A DNA stretch of 45,363 nt from Nymphaea colorata (GCF_008831285.2 NW_022204793.1:1-45363), one strand, 5' to 3'. Positions 32,072-43,725 are shown, counted from the first letter of the stretch. Notes: generated by a model from the letters alone, not told the origin. Made by a program: numbers and translations.

Positions 32072-32160
32072 AATTTAAATTGATTCGACTGTTTAATACA
32101 GTAAGTATATCATGCAATCCACAGGCATAATAATGAAAATATAGGTGATGATATCATGGC

Positions 32161-35100
32161 TCAGTACTTGTAGTCGAGGGTAAAGGGAGAGGATTCCTAA
32201 GATGGATCGTACTTTGGAATGTTGCTTTGGTTCGTCTCGTAGGGCTTGAGGTAGTCGGGAAGAGGAGTGGTCGTGGTGTAGAGAGGGTTGAAACTGCCAG
32301 TGAAGCTGGAACGGTATTCGTTGTTGGAAGTTGAACGGTATTAGTTGTTAGAAGTTGAGCGGAAATCGTTGTTGGAAGAGGATCGATAGTCGCTGGAAGT
32401 AGTGCCCTGAGCCAATTCGCTTGTCCGGAGAACTTTTTTGAATCTTTGCACGAAGTTGCCCAGATTCTACTTGTCTCGCTGCTACTGCCACCCTCCTCCA
32501 CTGCTCCTGTTCGCGTAATCTTCAACTTAGTTCACGTATATCTTCAGTCCCCCGATCTATCTCCTGAGGTCGGAATACTAAATGAAAGAAGAATTACATC
32601 GTTGTTGATTGCCTGCAATTTGAGACGATTTTCAGTGTTTTCCTGAGTCAGTTTGTAGATGCGATCCTGGGCTCCACTGATCTAAGCGTTTAGTCCTTCT
32701 TGCCTAAATAGAACGATGGTTACATGGATGATTTGTACTTAACCTAAGATTTTAGACGTTAATTGTCATCGCAAACGCTCTCGTAAGCGGTTCTCAACTG
32801 GCTAAGCTCATCGGAAGTAAGTGACTCTTTGCGCTTGGCTTGGTCCAGCAGCTCTTCATATCTACGCAGTTCATTTTTCAGATTTTGCACTTATGATTGC
32901 CATCTGGCGCCGCTTCTCTTCTCCTCTCTCAGTTCAGAGGTTGCCAAAGCTAGGTCTTCGCTAAGTTTTTGTGCCTGCCTCTTAGCTTCTACCTATTTGC
33001 CTTCATAGCTTCTGCGGATTTATTGGCCATTCTCCAACAATCTTGCTTTTAATGATGCATTTTCCTTTTTGAGACTGTCGTGCTCGTTGCGTATTTGTCT
33101 CATTTATGTCTACAACACACCCACTTGCTTTTCGAAAGCGATAGTTTTACGTCTCAAATCGTTGAGTTCATCAGCTTTAGCAGATAAGGCATCTTCAAGA
33201 GAGGCAGTTTTTTGAGATTGGGCATTGGCTCTTTACACTCTTAGTTTCAAGGTAGCTAATTATGACTCCAGAATATGATTTTTCTCGCGTTCTTGATGGT
33301 AGTTTTGCTAGAGAGTGGATGTGTAGCTGCTGTCAGACTTTGTGATTTGCGAAGAAGTGAGACGAGCCTTGTCTTCGGCTTCTCTGGCTGCCAGACTAAG
33401 CTGTCCCTGAAGCTGTGAGACTTCTGCTCTCGCTTGTGCTGCTTCACCTTTTAGCTTTCTTATTTCCGCTTCATATGCTGCTTCTTTGGCCTACACATCA
33501 GCCTGTGCTAGTGATCTCTTGCCTTCCTGCTCGCTTAATTGGCTCAGTTGGCTGGCAAGCGTTTGTTTTTGGGATAGGAGTGCTTCATTCTTTGCTCTTT
33601 CTTCACGGTAAAGCTCTTCAAAGCGTTCAGCGTTTTGGATTGCTGTTGTATTGACTTCATGCGCCTCTGCAAGCTACGCCTGAGCTTGCTCGCATTTGCT
33701 CTTATAAATGGTTAAAAATTCAGATGTCTGCTGTAATTTTTCTGTTAAATCGCTTCCTTTTATCTTTTCAGTGCTAGTTCTAGCTTGAGAGTTTCCACTT
33801 CCTGCCTAAGTCCACGTTCTGCTCTTTAGAACTTATCCAATTCTAGATCGAGCTGCGCCTAATAAAGGCGTTGGCAGCTTTGGTCTCTTCTGCTTTTTGG
33901 CGAGAACTGAGCTGGTCATCTGCTTCATTTGTGCGATTTCCTCATCATGCTGCTCAATGTTACGCTGTAACTCAAACTGAAGTCTCTCTGCAAGCTTTCA
34001 AAGCCTTCCAGCTTGCCTCTCAACAGCTTGTTCTGGTCCTATAACGCCAATGCTTTTTCAGCCTTTTCTCCTACTTTTTCCTTAAGGGACCTGTATTTCT
34101 TTTCATAATCCTTCCGCTATTGAAGTGCGCGTCCCAATTTCTCTTTAAGTTCAACGAGATATCCCTTCATCAGTTGGAAGTGGCTTGAGTCAGAAGAGTT
34201 CTTGATGGCAGGAAGTGGATCGTTTTGACCTAAATTGACCAGCACACGCTCTTCGAACTCCTTCATTCTCCATCCTCACCGCCCTCCATCAGCTATTAGT
34301 CTCAACCACCACCAGCTTGCTCTTGAGCATGTTGCACTCCTCCTGGAGCCTTTCAGCTTTCATAGTGGCCTGCTTCATTCTTTCCTCAGCAACGAATACC
34401 TCTTGAGCTCTCGCTTAGCATTCCTCTAGCCTAGCTCTCAGACGCTGAACCTCGCTCTCGACTCTTCCCTTGTCTTGCAGCAACGATCATAGCTTTCAAG
34501 TGTGACAGTGGTCCTTTGCAAAGCCTGTTGTTCAGCTCTGCTCGACCTCACCAGCTCCAGCTGTCTGCCAAGTTCTCCAAGCACTGCTTCTGCTTCTCTA
34601 TATTTTTCCTTTCCCTCTGATGACCTTGCCACCAATCCTTGGACACAGCTTCATTCTTAGCGATAAGTCCGGTATTGAGTTCGCGATATTTGGCAATTTA
34701 GATGCGAAGGGCATTGTTGAGATCCTCAGCTTTATACCTTTGCCTGCGTTCCTCACAAGATCGTTATCAAGCGAATCGCAAGAGCTTCTAAGTGACTTTA
34801 AAAGTTCCTCTTGGCGGGCTATGTCCTTGCGGTAGGCAATTTCTCTGTCCTCGTAGGAAGCAATCAGAGCAGTGAGGCCCTTCTCATCCTTGAAGGCATT
34901 CACTTTCTTCAATTCTGTGTTCTGTTCGGTGAGGACGTCGTTGAGGTAGGAGACTTCTCTTTCAAGATTATTGTATTCTTTGCGAAGTTCTGTATTGCTG
35001 ACCTGCAGTTCCTCCAAAAATTTCTAGAGGTCTGCCTTTTCGTTCTTGATTTCTTCGTTTTCCTTCTCTAGATGGTGCAGGGACTCTGCCATTTAATGGA

Positions 35101-35248
35101 TCTGTCTTTCGTATTAGGCCTTCATCTATTCGGACTGTCCCTTGAGTACCTTGTTCGCGTTGTGGATCTTTTGGATTTCCATGAGGGCTTTCTTGTACTT
35201 GACTTCTGGGTTGTCGCTGGAGACTATCGAGCTTCCCTTCTGGCTCAT
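32161..35248 (-). CDS. Large coiled-coil protein, about 1,020 aa, with C-terminal YRS-SNN repeats
   Basis: Start ATG 35248 (MSQKGSSIVSSDNPEVKYKK), stop TGA 32161 (ending SSPFTLDYKY). Residues 20-900 are nearly uninterrupted coiled coil, for example MAESLHHLEKENEEIKNEK, LQVSNTELRKEYNNLEREV, YLNDVLTEQNTELKK and RDIxRQEELLKSLRSS. The C-terminal 100 residues differ: four near-perfect repeats of about eight residues, YRSSSNND, FRSTSNNQ, YRSTSNNE, YRSS, precede a Pro/Tyr/Thr-rich tail. A 20-nt intron at 32704-32723 fits the pattern. One-base breaks, such as a missing A in the AA at about 34767, occur several times. The architecture suggests a structural protein of the cortex or basal bodies, but that is only inference. 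Confidence 0.65.
32288..32400 (-). repeat. Short tandem repeat encoding Y/F-R-S-S/T-S-N-N-x
   Basis: About four copies of a 24-nt unit near the 3' end of the coiled-coil gene, visible on the plus strand as repeated GTTGTTGGAAG and GTTGAACGGTA words. The unit length keeps frame. The copies differ at silent and conservative sites, so the repeat is held at the protein level. Confidence 0.75.
32704..32723 (-). other. 20-nt intron (coiled-coil gene)
   Basis: On the minus strand it reads GTAACCATCGTTCTATTTAG, A at position 15. It was recognised by the pattern derived from the other introns. The flanking frames are too broken to prove it. Confidence 0.6.
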
Positions 35249-35364
35249 CACTCAATCGTTAGTTATAATCTAATGAATGAATTAGGTATCAACTCATCTG
35301 TATACAGCCGTCCCATATATACACATATGCTTTTACCAATGAGGTGAATCAGATTATTAGGGAA

Positions 35365-36194
35365 TCATTGCTTGGACGCCGGCTTCGGTTCCTTGGACTT
35401 CACGATTTGATTTTGGGATACATCTGCTCGAAGGGAAGAGATTTGACTTCGGTGAGAGTGTGATCGTAAGTGCTGTGTTGCTTGCGTGTCTTTTCCACGA
35501 TTTCCAGTAATTGTTGCTGTCGTTCGTTCAAGTTGGTGATCTTCTCCAGTTCTCTGTTCTTGATGTGTCCTGGACGCCGATGAGATCGTTTTTGACCTGG
35601 CTGGAAATGAAACGCTTGCTGTAGTAGGTCTTTATGCGTGAGTGCTAGTTGCCGAGAGCGATGGCCTTCGAGAACATTTCGTTTCGTTTCTTTCTTAGGG
35701 AAAATGTACCTTCAGAAGTGATTTTTAAAGATCTCGCTACTCTGATAATTTTCTTTATGATTATGAACGGAAACTCTTTACATCACTGGCCAATTTCCTA
35801 TTCATGTTTTCCCACTCCTTCCGCACTGAACTTCTCTTGTATGCTGATTTCTCCCTCAGGGTTGTGTTGGTCTGTCTCAAATGTTCGAGGTATTCTTCAT
35901 TTTTCCTGCGATTTTATTCTTTCTTAATAATGGGGAAAAATACTCTTTTCATTTCCTCGAAGCGGCTTTCCTTCAGCTTATAGAAATCGACGAGGGATTT
36001 CTCTTTGTGCTAGAGTTCTTTGACTGATCGTTTGGCCTGGCGTTCTAGGAAGAGATGGTATGTTGGGCCTGTTGGCGTTGGACTTCCATTTGCTTTCTGG
36101 CCACTTTGTGGGTATTGTAGATGGCGTAAGGGATGATGGTGGTGATGTCTTCGGGATTGGTGAGGAGGGGGTCATGGTGGCGAGGCGTATGCAT
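35365..36194 (-). CDS. Coiled-coil protein, about 275 aa, frame breaks
   Basis: Start ATG 36194 (MHTPRHHDPLLTNPEDITTI), then helices KVARKQMEVQRQQAQH, RSVKELQHKEKSLVDFYKLK, RKNEEYLEHLRQTNTTLREK and VRKEWENMNRKLASDVKS. The last part, ENRELEKITNLNERQQQLLE then PKIKS or SKEPKPASKQ, lies in another frame. Breaks occur near 36050, 35700 and 35570. Stop is TGA 35365, or 35392 in an alternative frame. I do not recognise the family. The gene lies 117 nt downstream of the start of the large coiled-coil gene, on the same strand, and could be unrelated to it. Confidence 0.55.
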
Positions 36195-36209
36195 CTGATA
36201 AATTTATTA

Positions 36210-36500
36210 TCAATTGGATTAAAATGTTTAATTTTGCCGTTCCGCAAGAAGGAGGAGGCTAGGATTGGATTTATTTGGGTGCTACCGCAAAGGAGATACT
36301 GGTTGATAATAATATGCATAATGCAGGATGAGAAAGGAAAGGAATTGCAAATTATCGATATCCTCTTCCTAGAGGGCGTGCACTTCAATCAGGTCGGAGA
36401 GTATTTTCTCGCTCTGGTCAAACATCTCAGCCTCATGGCCTTTGCCAACGCATCGGAGTTGTATACCGAACAAGGATGCCATAGAGTCCTCATGGAACAT
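36210..36500 (-). CDS. Short ORF (96 aa), possibly 5' part of the next gene
   Basis: ATG 36500 to TGA 36210 encodes MFHEDSMASLFGIQLRCVGK followed by a helical, acidic stretch (EMFDQSEKILSDLIEVHALQEEDI) and then a less convincing AT-rich tail. The first 50 codons are clearly protein-like. The stop lies only 15 nt upstream of the ATG of the coiled-coil gene at 36194, so the two may be one gene joined by an intron I cannot place. An overlapping plus-strand ORF here reads less like a protein. Confidence 0.45.
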
Positions 36501-36601
36501 GCCAATATATGCTGAGATGCAAGGCAAATGAGAGCAGTTAATTGCGTTTGCTTGAAGTAAGGAATGAGAAAAACCATGAATAATGTATTACCTTTAGTAG
36601 G

Positions 36602-39600
36602 ATGCCAGGCAAGATGGGCAGAGAAGATGCGCCTTCACTTTGTAGTTAAAATCTGAGATGTAAATCGTAAGTCAGCAAACCAAGAGCAGGAACATCATCA
36701 GGATAATCATCAAACGATACTGGCAGCCACCAAAGAATGCCATCTTTTTGAACAGCTGACCAGCATGAAGGACGGAAGGTATATCTATAAAAGCAATTTC
36801 GTCAAGTTCAAGAGCCTGCAAGATATTGAGTACCCTTCCTACCGGACTATCAATCTGGATCTAACTGTTTATGTGCAAAAAAAGGAAAAGGATATAGTGC
36901 TATGTCTCAATCAATCTAACCTCCGCCAGCTACCTTTTTTCGTGGCGGCGGTTGAAAAGATAGCATAGAATAACAAAGTAACTAAGATCATAGGACACCC
37001 CTCCAGTCTGTTCCTCACACTTCTAATCGACCCTTCGGGAAAGTGCGATTAAGCTATGAAATAAGCATGCTACGATACAAGTAAGGTGTGGAATCGTAGA
37101 CAGTCGACTAAAAGTTGTTACTCGGGAGGAGATTGTAAAGAGCATACTTTTTCGAGCTTTTTCCGAACAAAATTTGCTAAATACTAGCCTGATCCAATTC
37201 CTAATCGACAACATAGTGGGAGGAGAGTTCGTCGATGACTTCGTGAAGCTGGTCCGCTTTACTACAGAATCTTTCTCAGGTAGTAGATGGACGCGGAGGA
37301 AGTAGAGAACGCTATTCAGCACTATTTCTACCATGATTAGCAGCACTTGCAGAGACAGGCCTACAGTTTCAGCTCTCTCTTCAATTTCATCGAATGGAGG
37401 CACAATCTCTAATGCAACAGATTGATGAAAGCTTAACCAGGATATCTGGTGGAAAATTGGGTAAAGTTGAGGAGCTTACCTTGCTTGACCTTTACAAGTA
37501 CAATGGAGTATAATTTACTTTCATTGCTCTTGACCTCACTGACAAGGTAGTAAGGTTTTTCAACTCCACCACGACGCCCCATTTGCCAATAATTGTCCTT
37601 TTGGCTTTGGTGCAATTCCTGCCAACGCCTTATAAATCATTTTACTGGCGATAGTAATGGGGAAGATACCGTATCCACAATGGCAAAACTGTAAGGTAAA
37701 TCAACATAACCAATCATAAATCGTAGATACTAGGTTTCTCTTGTAATCCCCACTCGATCTAATAAAGCTAAGCTGTGAGGAATTGCTATATGAAGGTAGG
37801 GACGGATTAGATCGTCCATGCCATTAGTGCTGCTCGGAAGAAAGCAGAAGAATTACCATAGATGGAGGAACTGAAGGCTTTGCTAAAGTCCATGAAAAGT
37901 AAGGCCATTGATGCCATTCCTAAGCTAAGACTGATTTGGAAGATACTCACGACCAAAATAGGATATAGCTAGACCTCAACAACTTTGAACATTCAACCAG
38001 ATCCCCATCATCAGCAGATTTATCAGCCTAGACGAAACATTCAAGGTCTATCTTGACAACTTCAACAAATAAGCCAACAGCCACCCACCATTACATCCTT
38101 TGCACCCATTCTCATTAAATCATCACTGCAAATCGACCAAATGTTGTCCAATCTCAACTCTATCACTGTCCTTTTGGCTGATTTCATCAAAGAAGACAAT
38201 CTAAAGGAAAGAAGTTTGGAGGAATTATCATTTGATGTTGAAAAGATAAGCCAATAAGCAAGCAAATATGTTGTTAAAAGCTATGAAGAATACTTGCAAA
38301 TCGTCAATAATGTAAGCATCATCACCGCATCTACCTTTATAAAGCAAATACATCTACAAAGCTCACCTCAAGCGTATCTCTGAGAAGCTATCCTAGCATC
38401 TAAACTACATAGATTGCCAAGCTGTTGATGCCATGATATAATAGCTACTCTCATCCCTCAAGAACGCAAGGATAAAGATAAGGAACGATAGAGATAGTGA
38501 TCTAAACTCTTCCAGCTTCATGCGAGATACATATTCACCCATAAATGGTATTTAAGGGTATGTGAAAAACTAGCTGCTCTGCTATCCGAGTTTAAACTTG
38601 AGGTTAAGGCATTTAAGAATTAATGCCAACAAAAATAGCCATAGTAATGTTCTTGCAGTATGAGAAAATGACTTATCGATTGAGTAAGGGCATTCAGGAA
38701 GCTTTGGCAAGAGTAGCGTGGAAAAGAAAATAATAAAGTTTTACAGTGAATTTTACAAGTACACTCCTTACCTCTACCAGCTTCAGCGTATGCAAGTACA
38801 GTAGTTGGTCGTACAAAAATAACTCAAGCTGGATTGCCAGATAAAAACTACAATAAAATTCATCTGGTTCTCAACGGACAACCCACACTCTTCTTCCTCT
38901 CGCAAACCAGCTCATCAGATTGAGAGATAATCTTAACCATGCCAAGATAACGAACATTACTTCGACCAGCCATCACGCAACAGCTGCTCTTCTATTTTCT
39001 TTAGGACTAGATGATTAAACTTTTACTGAGTAGCTTTTGGGATTAGACAATTATCGACGATTCATACAATGTCAGATGAAAAAATGGATTTAGTGGAGTT
39101 ATTACTGAAGAGAAGAGAGCGTGAAGACGAAAGCGAAGATGAGAAAGAAGCCAACCATGACCTCTATCTGAAAATTGCGAAAAAGTATCAAAAGGCATTT
39201 AAGGTTCTCATACAACTTTAGTAACTTTCCAAATCTACCAAACGGCTAAACATTCATAGACTTTACCAGCTAATCGATGACTATGATAAGGAGCATGAAT
39301 CAATTTCCACTGAGTTAAAATAACAGGAAATATTGGCATTTCTAGATGAATTGTTGTTGGCATAAAAGAAGGAGCTGGGTAAGGCGGCTTTGGTGCGTGA
39401 GAATTGGTAGATGATATAGTAGAAGATGAGCGTGAACAAGGTCGGCATTAAGTTCATGATTCGCTTCCTTTATCGTCAGGCTGAAAGAGAAACCAATTGG
39501 CTAAGCATCCACTTGCAAAGTATAGGTCTTTTCGTCCATACTAGCATCACTTGAAGTCACTTTTCTCTAAGTATAATCTGCCATAAGATATGAGTCTGCA

Positions 39601-40906
39601 GGAATTCAACATGACCAACAGCATGGGCATTCACCTAGCTTTGTCCTTATCAACTACCATCGCAATCGATATGAAATCTTCAGCTCAGATCAAAGAGGAT
39701 ATGCCAAGTTGATAGATTTGCTGGTTGCAGCGGCTGCTAGTCCAGTTGAGTTTCCAACCAAACTTATAAGCATTAGGGAAGTGGAGAAAGGCTAAGGATA
39801 TCAATGATTTTGAAGAAGAGCTAAAAGAAGTTTACTGAATCTTTTCGGGAGGAAGGATACTGGTCAAATAAAGACTGCAATTCAATTCCATTCAACTTGA
39901 TTCTTCCACAAGCCTTAAATGATACTTACTTTTGCAGTTTTGACTTTGTGCCTTTAACGACCAACGACCATCTTGCAAATCGAAGATCTTTAGCTTAATG
40001 TGCTGATAATAAGCAAGCTAATGAGTAAAAAAATAACCTTCGAGCTATTGACTTGCTGAGTATGTGGTGGACAAAGAGCAAAAAGTTGACTCCTGAGCTG
40101 AAGGAAATAATCTTTGGATCTATCTTCGACAGTCCTTTCCTTTATTACTACTACGTCCTTCAAAATTCTTCATATGAAGCCTTATTATAGAGAAATAGGC
40201 ATAGAAACCTGATGAATTTGAATTAAACTCCAAAGCAACTCCACGATAAAGGTTGGATCATCGGTCATTACTTCAATAGCAGCCCAGATGAGAATACGAT
40301 ACTTAAGATAAAGGTGATGGGGAAGGTAATAGAAGTGGAAGTGGTGGGGATTCGCTAAAATTTATAAATGAAAATGAATAAAGTGGATAATTTATGAGAT
40401 AAGGACAAGAATATCGCTTATAAGCAATGCAATAGCTAAATATCACCCTATATCGATTTACTGATAAATAGCTCGAGCAATACACTTTTTCCCTCCATTT
40501 GAGCAATACTCTTGATGAAATTAACTACTTTCAAATAACAGTTGATGGTGAAGTCGTTATCTCTCTGCTGAAAATGTATGAAAAGAAGATTACAACAAAG
40601 GTTATCGATTGCAAATTCTAAAAAAGGAGCTTTTAGCTATTGCAATGCATCAACTGCGGAAGAGCAGACCAAAACGGATAATAGGGCTCTACATGTTCAA
40701 CTTGCCTTCGTAGCGACGGAAAGGCCAAACGGGGCAACCTAAACATGTATCTGCTGGCTCACTAGTCCATAAAATCAGATTTTGAAGAGTTCAAATGTAG
40801 AATCATTTAAGAAGTAAGACAGTCGATGGCATAGCCAAAGGTGTAACCACCAAAGAGGAAGTTTCTATGCTTCACTTGCTGCTGCAGCCAGCCCACCGAG
40901 GAGTGA
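36602..40906 (+). CDS. Large unrecognised protein with C-terminal Cys cluster, start uncertain
   Basis: The plus strand codes almost throughout, with abundant TAA/TAG Gln codons and AT-rich codon use, but in many short frame segments. Readable parts in order: HLFEQLTSMKDGRYIYKSNF, SILFRAFSEQNLLNTSLIQF, GGEFVDDFVKLVRF, MDAEEVENAIQHYFYHDQQH, SLQIDQMLSNLNSITVLL, SKYVVKSYEEYLQIVNN, MSDEKMDLVELLLKRRERED, FMIRFLYRQAERETNWLSIH, LLSMWWTKSKKLTPELKEII. It ends with CINCGRADQNGQQGS-TCSTC and later FLCFTCCCSQPTEE before TGA 40904-40906. The two CxxC pairs could bind zinc. I found no family. A weak resemblance of the 37.2-kb part to ORC3 is not enough. It may be two genes (an ATG at 39069 begins a clean frame). 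Start 36602 is a guess. Confidence 0.5.
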
Positions 40907-40980
40907 TTTTTTGCTATTTTCATGCCATATCTCATCAGAAAATGGCACAACATCCATACTATACATGGGCATATAGACTA

Positions 40981-42342
40981 TCATTGCAGTTCGTTGATGA
41001 TTTCCACTTCGTCTCCAGTGTTGCAGAGGTTGGCGCATGGCACGAAGCAGTCATCAGGGGGGCAGTCGATGGTCGAAAGGTAAAACTTGCTATTGTTGAT
41101 CTTGCTTTAGAAGGTGACTTGCCGATCGAGCACGCTGTAGTTGACTGAAATCGTATCTCCTTCGTGGAAGACGAAGCTTTTGTATGCTGAGTTGTATTAT
41201 GGACGCGAATGAGACCAACAGTAGCCGTTAGCGGAAATTAAATAACTTCCATGCTCAGGAACAGTGTAGTTGAACTTATACCCCGCCTTTACAATCTTTT
41301 CTCGCAGGCAAATGCCAACGCCTATCCATCCCTTCAGCTTTGTAATCAAAAACTTCACTTTGATATCTCCATATACGTTGTTTTTCGGTTACATAAGGGC
41401 GAATCTCTATGCAGCACTGTTGCTGTGCTTTTGAGTAGCTATGTTTCCGTTGATTGTGATGGAAGGGGCCCTAAAAAGGCTCCACTGATAGGAAAAGCTA
41501 TTAAAAGGCTGAGAGATGAAGATAAGCGTATTCCCTATCCTTTTTAGCTCCTCCACAAAATTGAACTTTTTCATTGAGGCGAGAAATCCTTCGAGCTTTC
41601 TTTCAGTTGAAATTTTATAGAAGCGAATCTGATCTTCTAGCGACATTTGGTTGTATTCCTTGAGGCTGCTGATGAATGCTGCAAGTTATTCACTCCTTTC
41701 AGCATGAAGCGAAGAACTAAGTGCCTGCACGATGTGATTTTCGCTTTTCTTTTGGAAGGATTGATAATACTTGTCATTTAGTTGGCTAAAATAGCTATTA
41801 ACTTTCGTTTAGAGTTCATACGTACTGTTGATGAACTCTTCCCTTATGCGTACCAGCTCGGATCTAAACTTTTCCTTCATGTTCGCCAACTCATTTTAAA
41901 GACTCACGCGAGTCTGATAGAAGTTTGGTCGTCCATGAGACTAACATCTTTCAAGAATGTTCTCAATGGTACTGTATTATGTCCATTATGATTTTCCACC
42001 TCGCAGACACCGCAAATAAGTACATCATTCATGCATTTCTTCTCGAGACAGACAAGCGAAAGTTCCTCGTGGTGGTTATTTTTATTGCAGAAGTGGTACT
42101 GTAGGGATTAGATCGTGAAGTTCATATCAAAAGTAATTATTAAGCAGTGATGACGAATATCACAAGAATATCGAATTGAAAAAGGAGCTGTTTTCCTCCC
42201 TCTCATGGTAGATGCTGAGCTCGCCGATGTTGATGTGACACTCCTCCAGCATGTTCACTCCTCCAAAGAGCTGTTATTCCGAACGTTACTCTTCGATTCT
42301 TCCCAGCTAGCCGCATTCAACGTGCAAATCTTTCGAATCCAT
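40981..42342 (-). CDS. B-box/coiled-coil protein with SPRY-like C-terminus, about 453 aa
   Basis: The order resembles TRIM proteins without a clear RING. After about 60 residues a B-box-type zinc finger reads HFCNKNNHHEELSLVC, then CLEKKC, LICGVC and ENHNGHNTV. Coiled coil follows (LQNELANMKEKFRSELVRIR, HAERSEQLAAFISSLKE). The C-terminal 180 residues look like a beta-rich SPRY/B30.2-like domain: GDIKVKFLITKLKGWIGVGI, SYLISANGYCWSHS, and FHEGDTISVNYSVLDRQVTF. Stop TGA 40981. Two base errors are likely: an extra T at about 42170 and a missing A at about 41940. They cancel to 454 codons. The ATG at 42342 overlaps the TGA of the upstream Myb-like gene (TGATG), so a single larger gene is also possible. 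Confidence 0.78.
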
Positions 42343-43027
42343 CACTACCTTTGGCGTTTCTTTTTCTTTCTCCCTTGTTTCCCGACTCCTGCCCTACCTG
42401 GCTTCTTCCTTTCGGCTCTCGCATAGATGCTTTTTCTCCGTTATTTGAGTTCGCAAGGTGGTTCAATGGACTGCTGCTCCATAAGATATTCAATGGTGGC
42501 AAGTCCTTCAGTGGCGTGTGCGCCGAAGGCGTTGATTTCTTCGAGGACAGGATCGACGTCTAGTGAGTTGTAGTGTTGTTTTCTGAGGTTGGTGATGATG
42601 GTGGTGAAGTTGAGATACTTTTTCTCCATCTTCTGATGATGGCTTCGACACTGTTCCGCCTGGCGGGTCCCTACGAACATCTCCATGCTCTTGAAGATCT
42701 TGTCCATGCGCCTCATGTGGCGATTTACGAAGTGACTGTAGTGAATTTACAAAAACCAATGATAACGCTTGTTCTCCTACAAGGACCAATGACCACGGTT
42801 TACGCTCCGGACCTCTTCAGAGCCCTTCCTTCCTCGTTTTTGCCCTTTTTCGGTTGGCGAGAGGGGCGGGAAGGGTTCTGATTCGGTGGATGCGGAGTTG
42901 TTTTGGCTGAGGGTGAGGTGGAGGTGTGAAGGCTGGGGGAGGGAGTGGGGGAGAGGGAGTCTAGGTGGTCGTATAGGCATTTCTACTGTTATCGTTCGGA
43001 GTCAGAGTAAAGGTTGAGGGCGTCCAT
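42342..43027 (-). CDS. Myb/SANT-like DNA-binding protein, about 228 aa
   Basis: Start ATG 43027 (MDALNLYSDSERQQ). The N-terminus is Pro/Ser-rich. An AT-hook-like KRGRKGSEEV precedes a Myb-like domain: RGHWSLQENKRYHWFL, then RRMDKIFKSMEMFVGTRQ and AEQCRSHHQKMEKKY. The W...EN..YHWFL helix and the R(S/T)xxQCRSHHQKM third helix are a Myb/SANT layout. The RSHHQKM ending is a variant I associate with ciliate Myb-like proteins and is related to the SHAQKYF class. The C-terminal half is helical then basic (RKKKKRQR) before TGA 42342-42344. One C is missing in the CCCCC at about 42951. With it the gene has 229 codons. Probable nuclear regulator. Target unknown. Confidence 0.8.
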
Positions 43028-43725
43028 GAGGCCAGCGAATCAGACAGAATTTTATAATTAACATCTCTTATAGTTAGCCTTCTTATATTGCCCCTCTGAC
43101 GATGAAGGAGTGCGGGCGAACCGAGCCGTTTAGAAGCAATTTGGAACTATATTTAATGGTGGTCGGGATGCATATATTTATTGATTGTTTTGTGTTGAAT
43201 ATATGAATAAAAACATGGAAAACTCCAACCACTGGCAATATCATTGCGTGTTTGCCTTCACTCGTCCTTGTACACACCAAATGACCACAATTAATGCAAA
43301 TTATTCCAAGGTTTTGTTTGGAGGGGATACGCAGTTCTGGATTTGAGGTAGTGGTGGGGGCTTCTGGATGATTGGCCCATTTTACAAGGGAAGAGACATG
43401 GGAGAGGGATTTCCTTACTACCTGGAAGGAAAATATTGTCAGGATTTGCTTTTTGCAGAAAAAGGAGCACCATTACATTTCGGCAAATAAAACAATATTT
43501 CCACATACGAGGAACAGTCGAAGGGGATCTAACTTAGCCACAACGTTCATTAACCATCATTTCCAGCATCACTTGCAACCTGTCCGCGAAACACTCTCAA
43601 ATCGATAATATTTTATATCAATTTCATTTTTCGAGGGAGAAATAAAGCTTTTCTCCTGGTGTGCAATGCCTTGATTTTTGGGATGGGTTTATATGTGTTG
43701 GCATAATAAAATTAATACGAGATTC
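43028..43725. other. Intergenic stretch, about 700 nt, one doubtful ORF
   Basis: It lies between the divergent starts of the Myb-like gene and the last coiled-coil gene. A plus-strand frame opening at 43372 (MAHFTREETWERDF) runs about 100 codons under the Gln code and is not clearly protein-like. No RNA gene seen. Confidence 0.4.

Noticed and set aside
36060-36515. Plus-strand ORF starting MLGLLALDFH.
   Set aside because: It lies opposite minus-strand coiled-coil coding sequence and has the hydrophobic, Val/Leu-rich look of a shadow frame.
37020-37420. Resemblance of GGEFVDDFVKLVRF and FYHDQQH to ORC3.
   Set aside because: The similarity is short, the order does not follow ORC3, and the gene is far too long.
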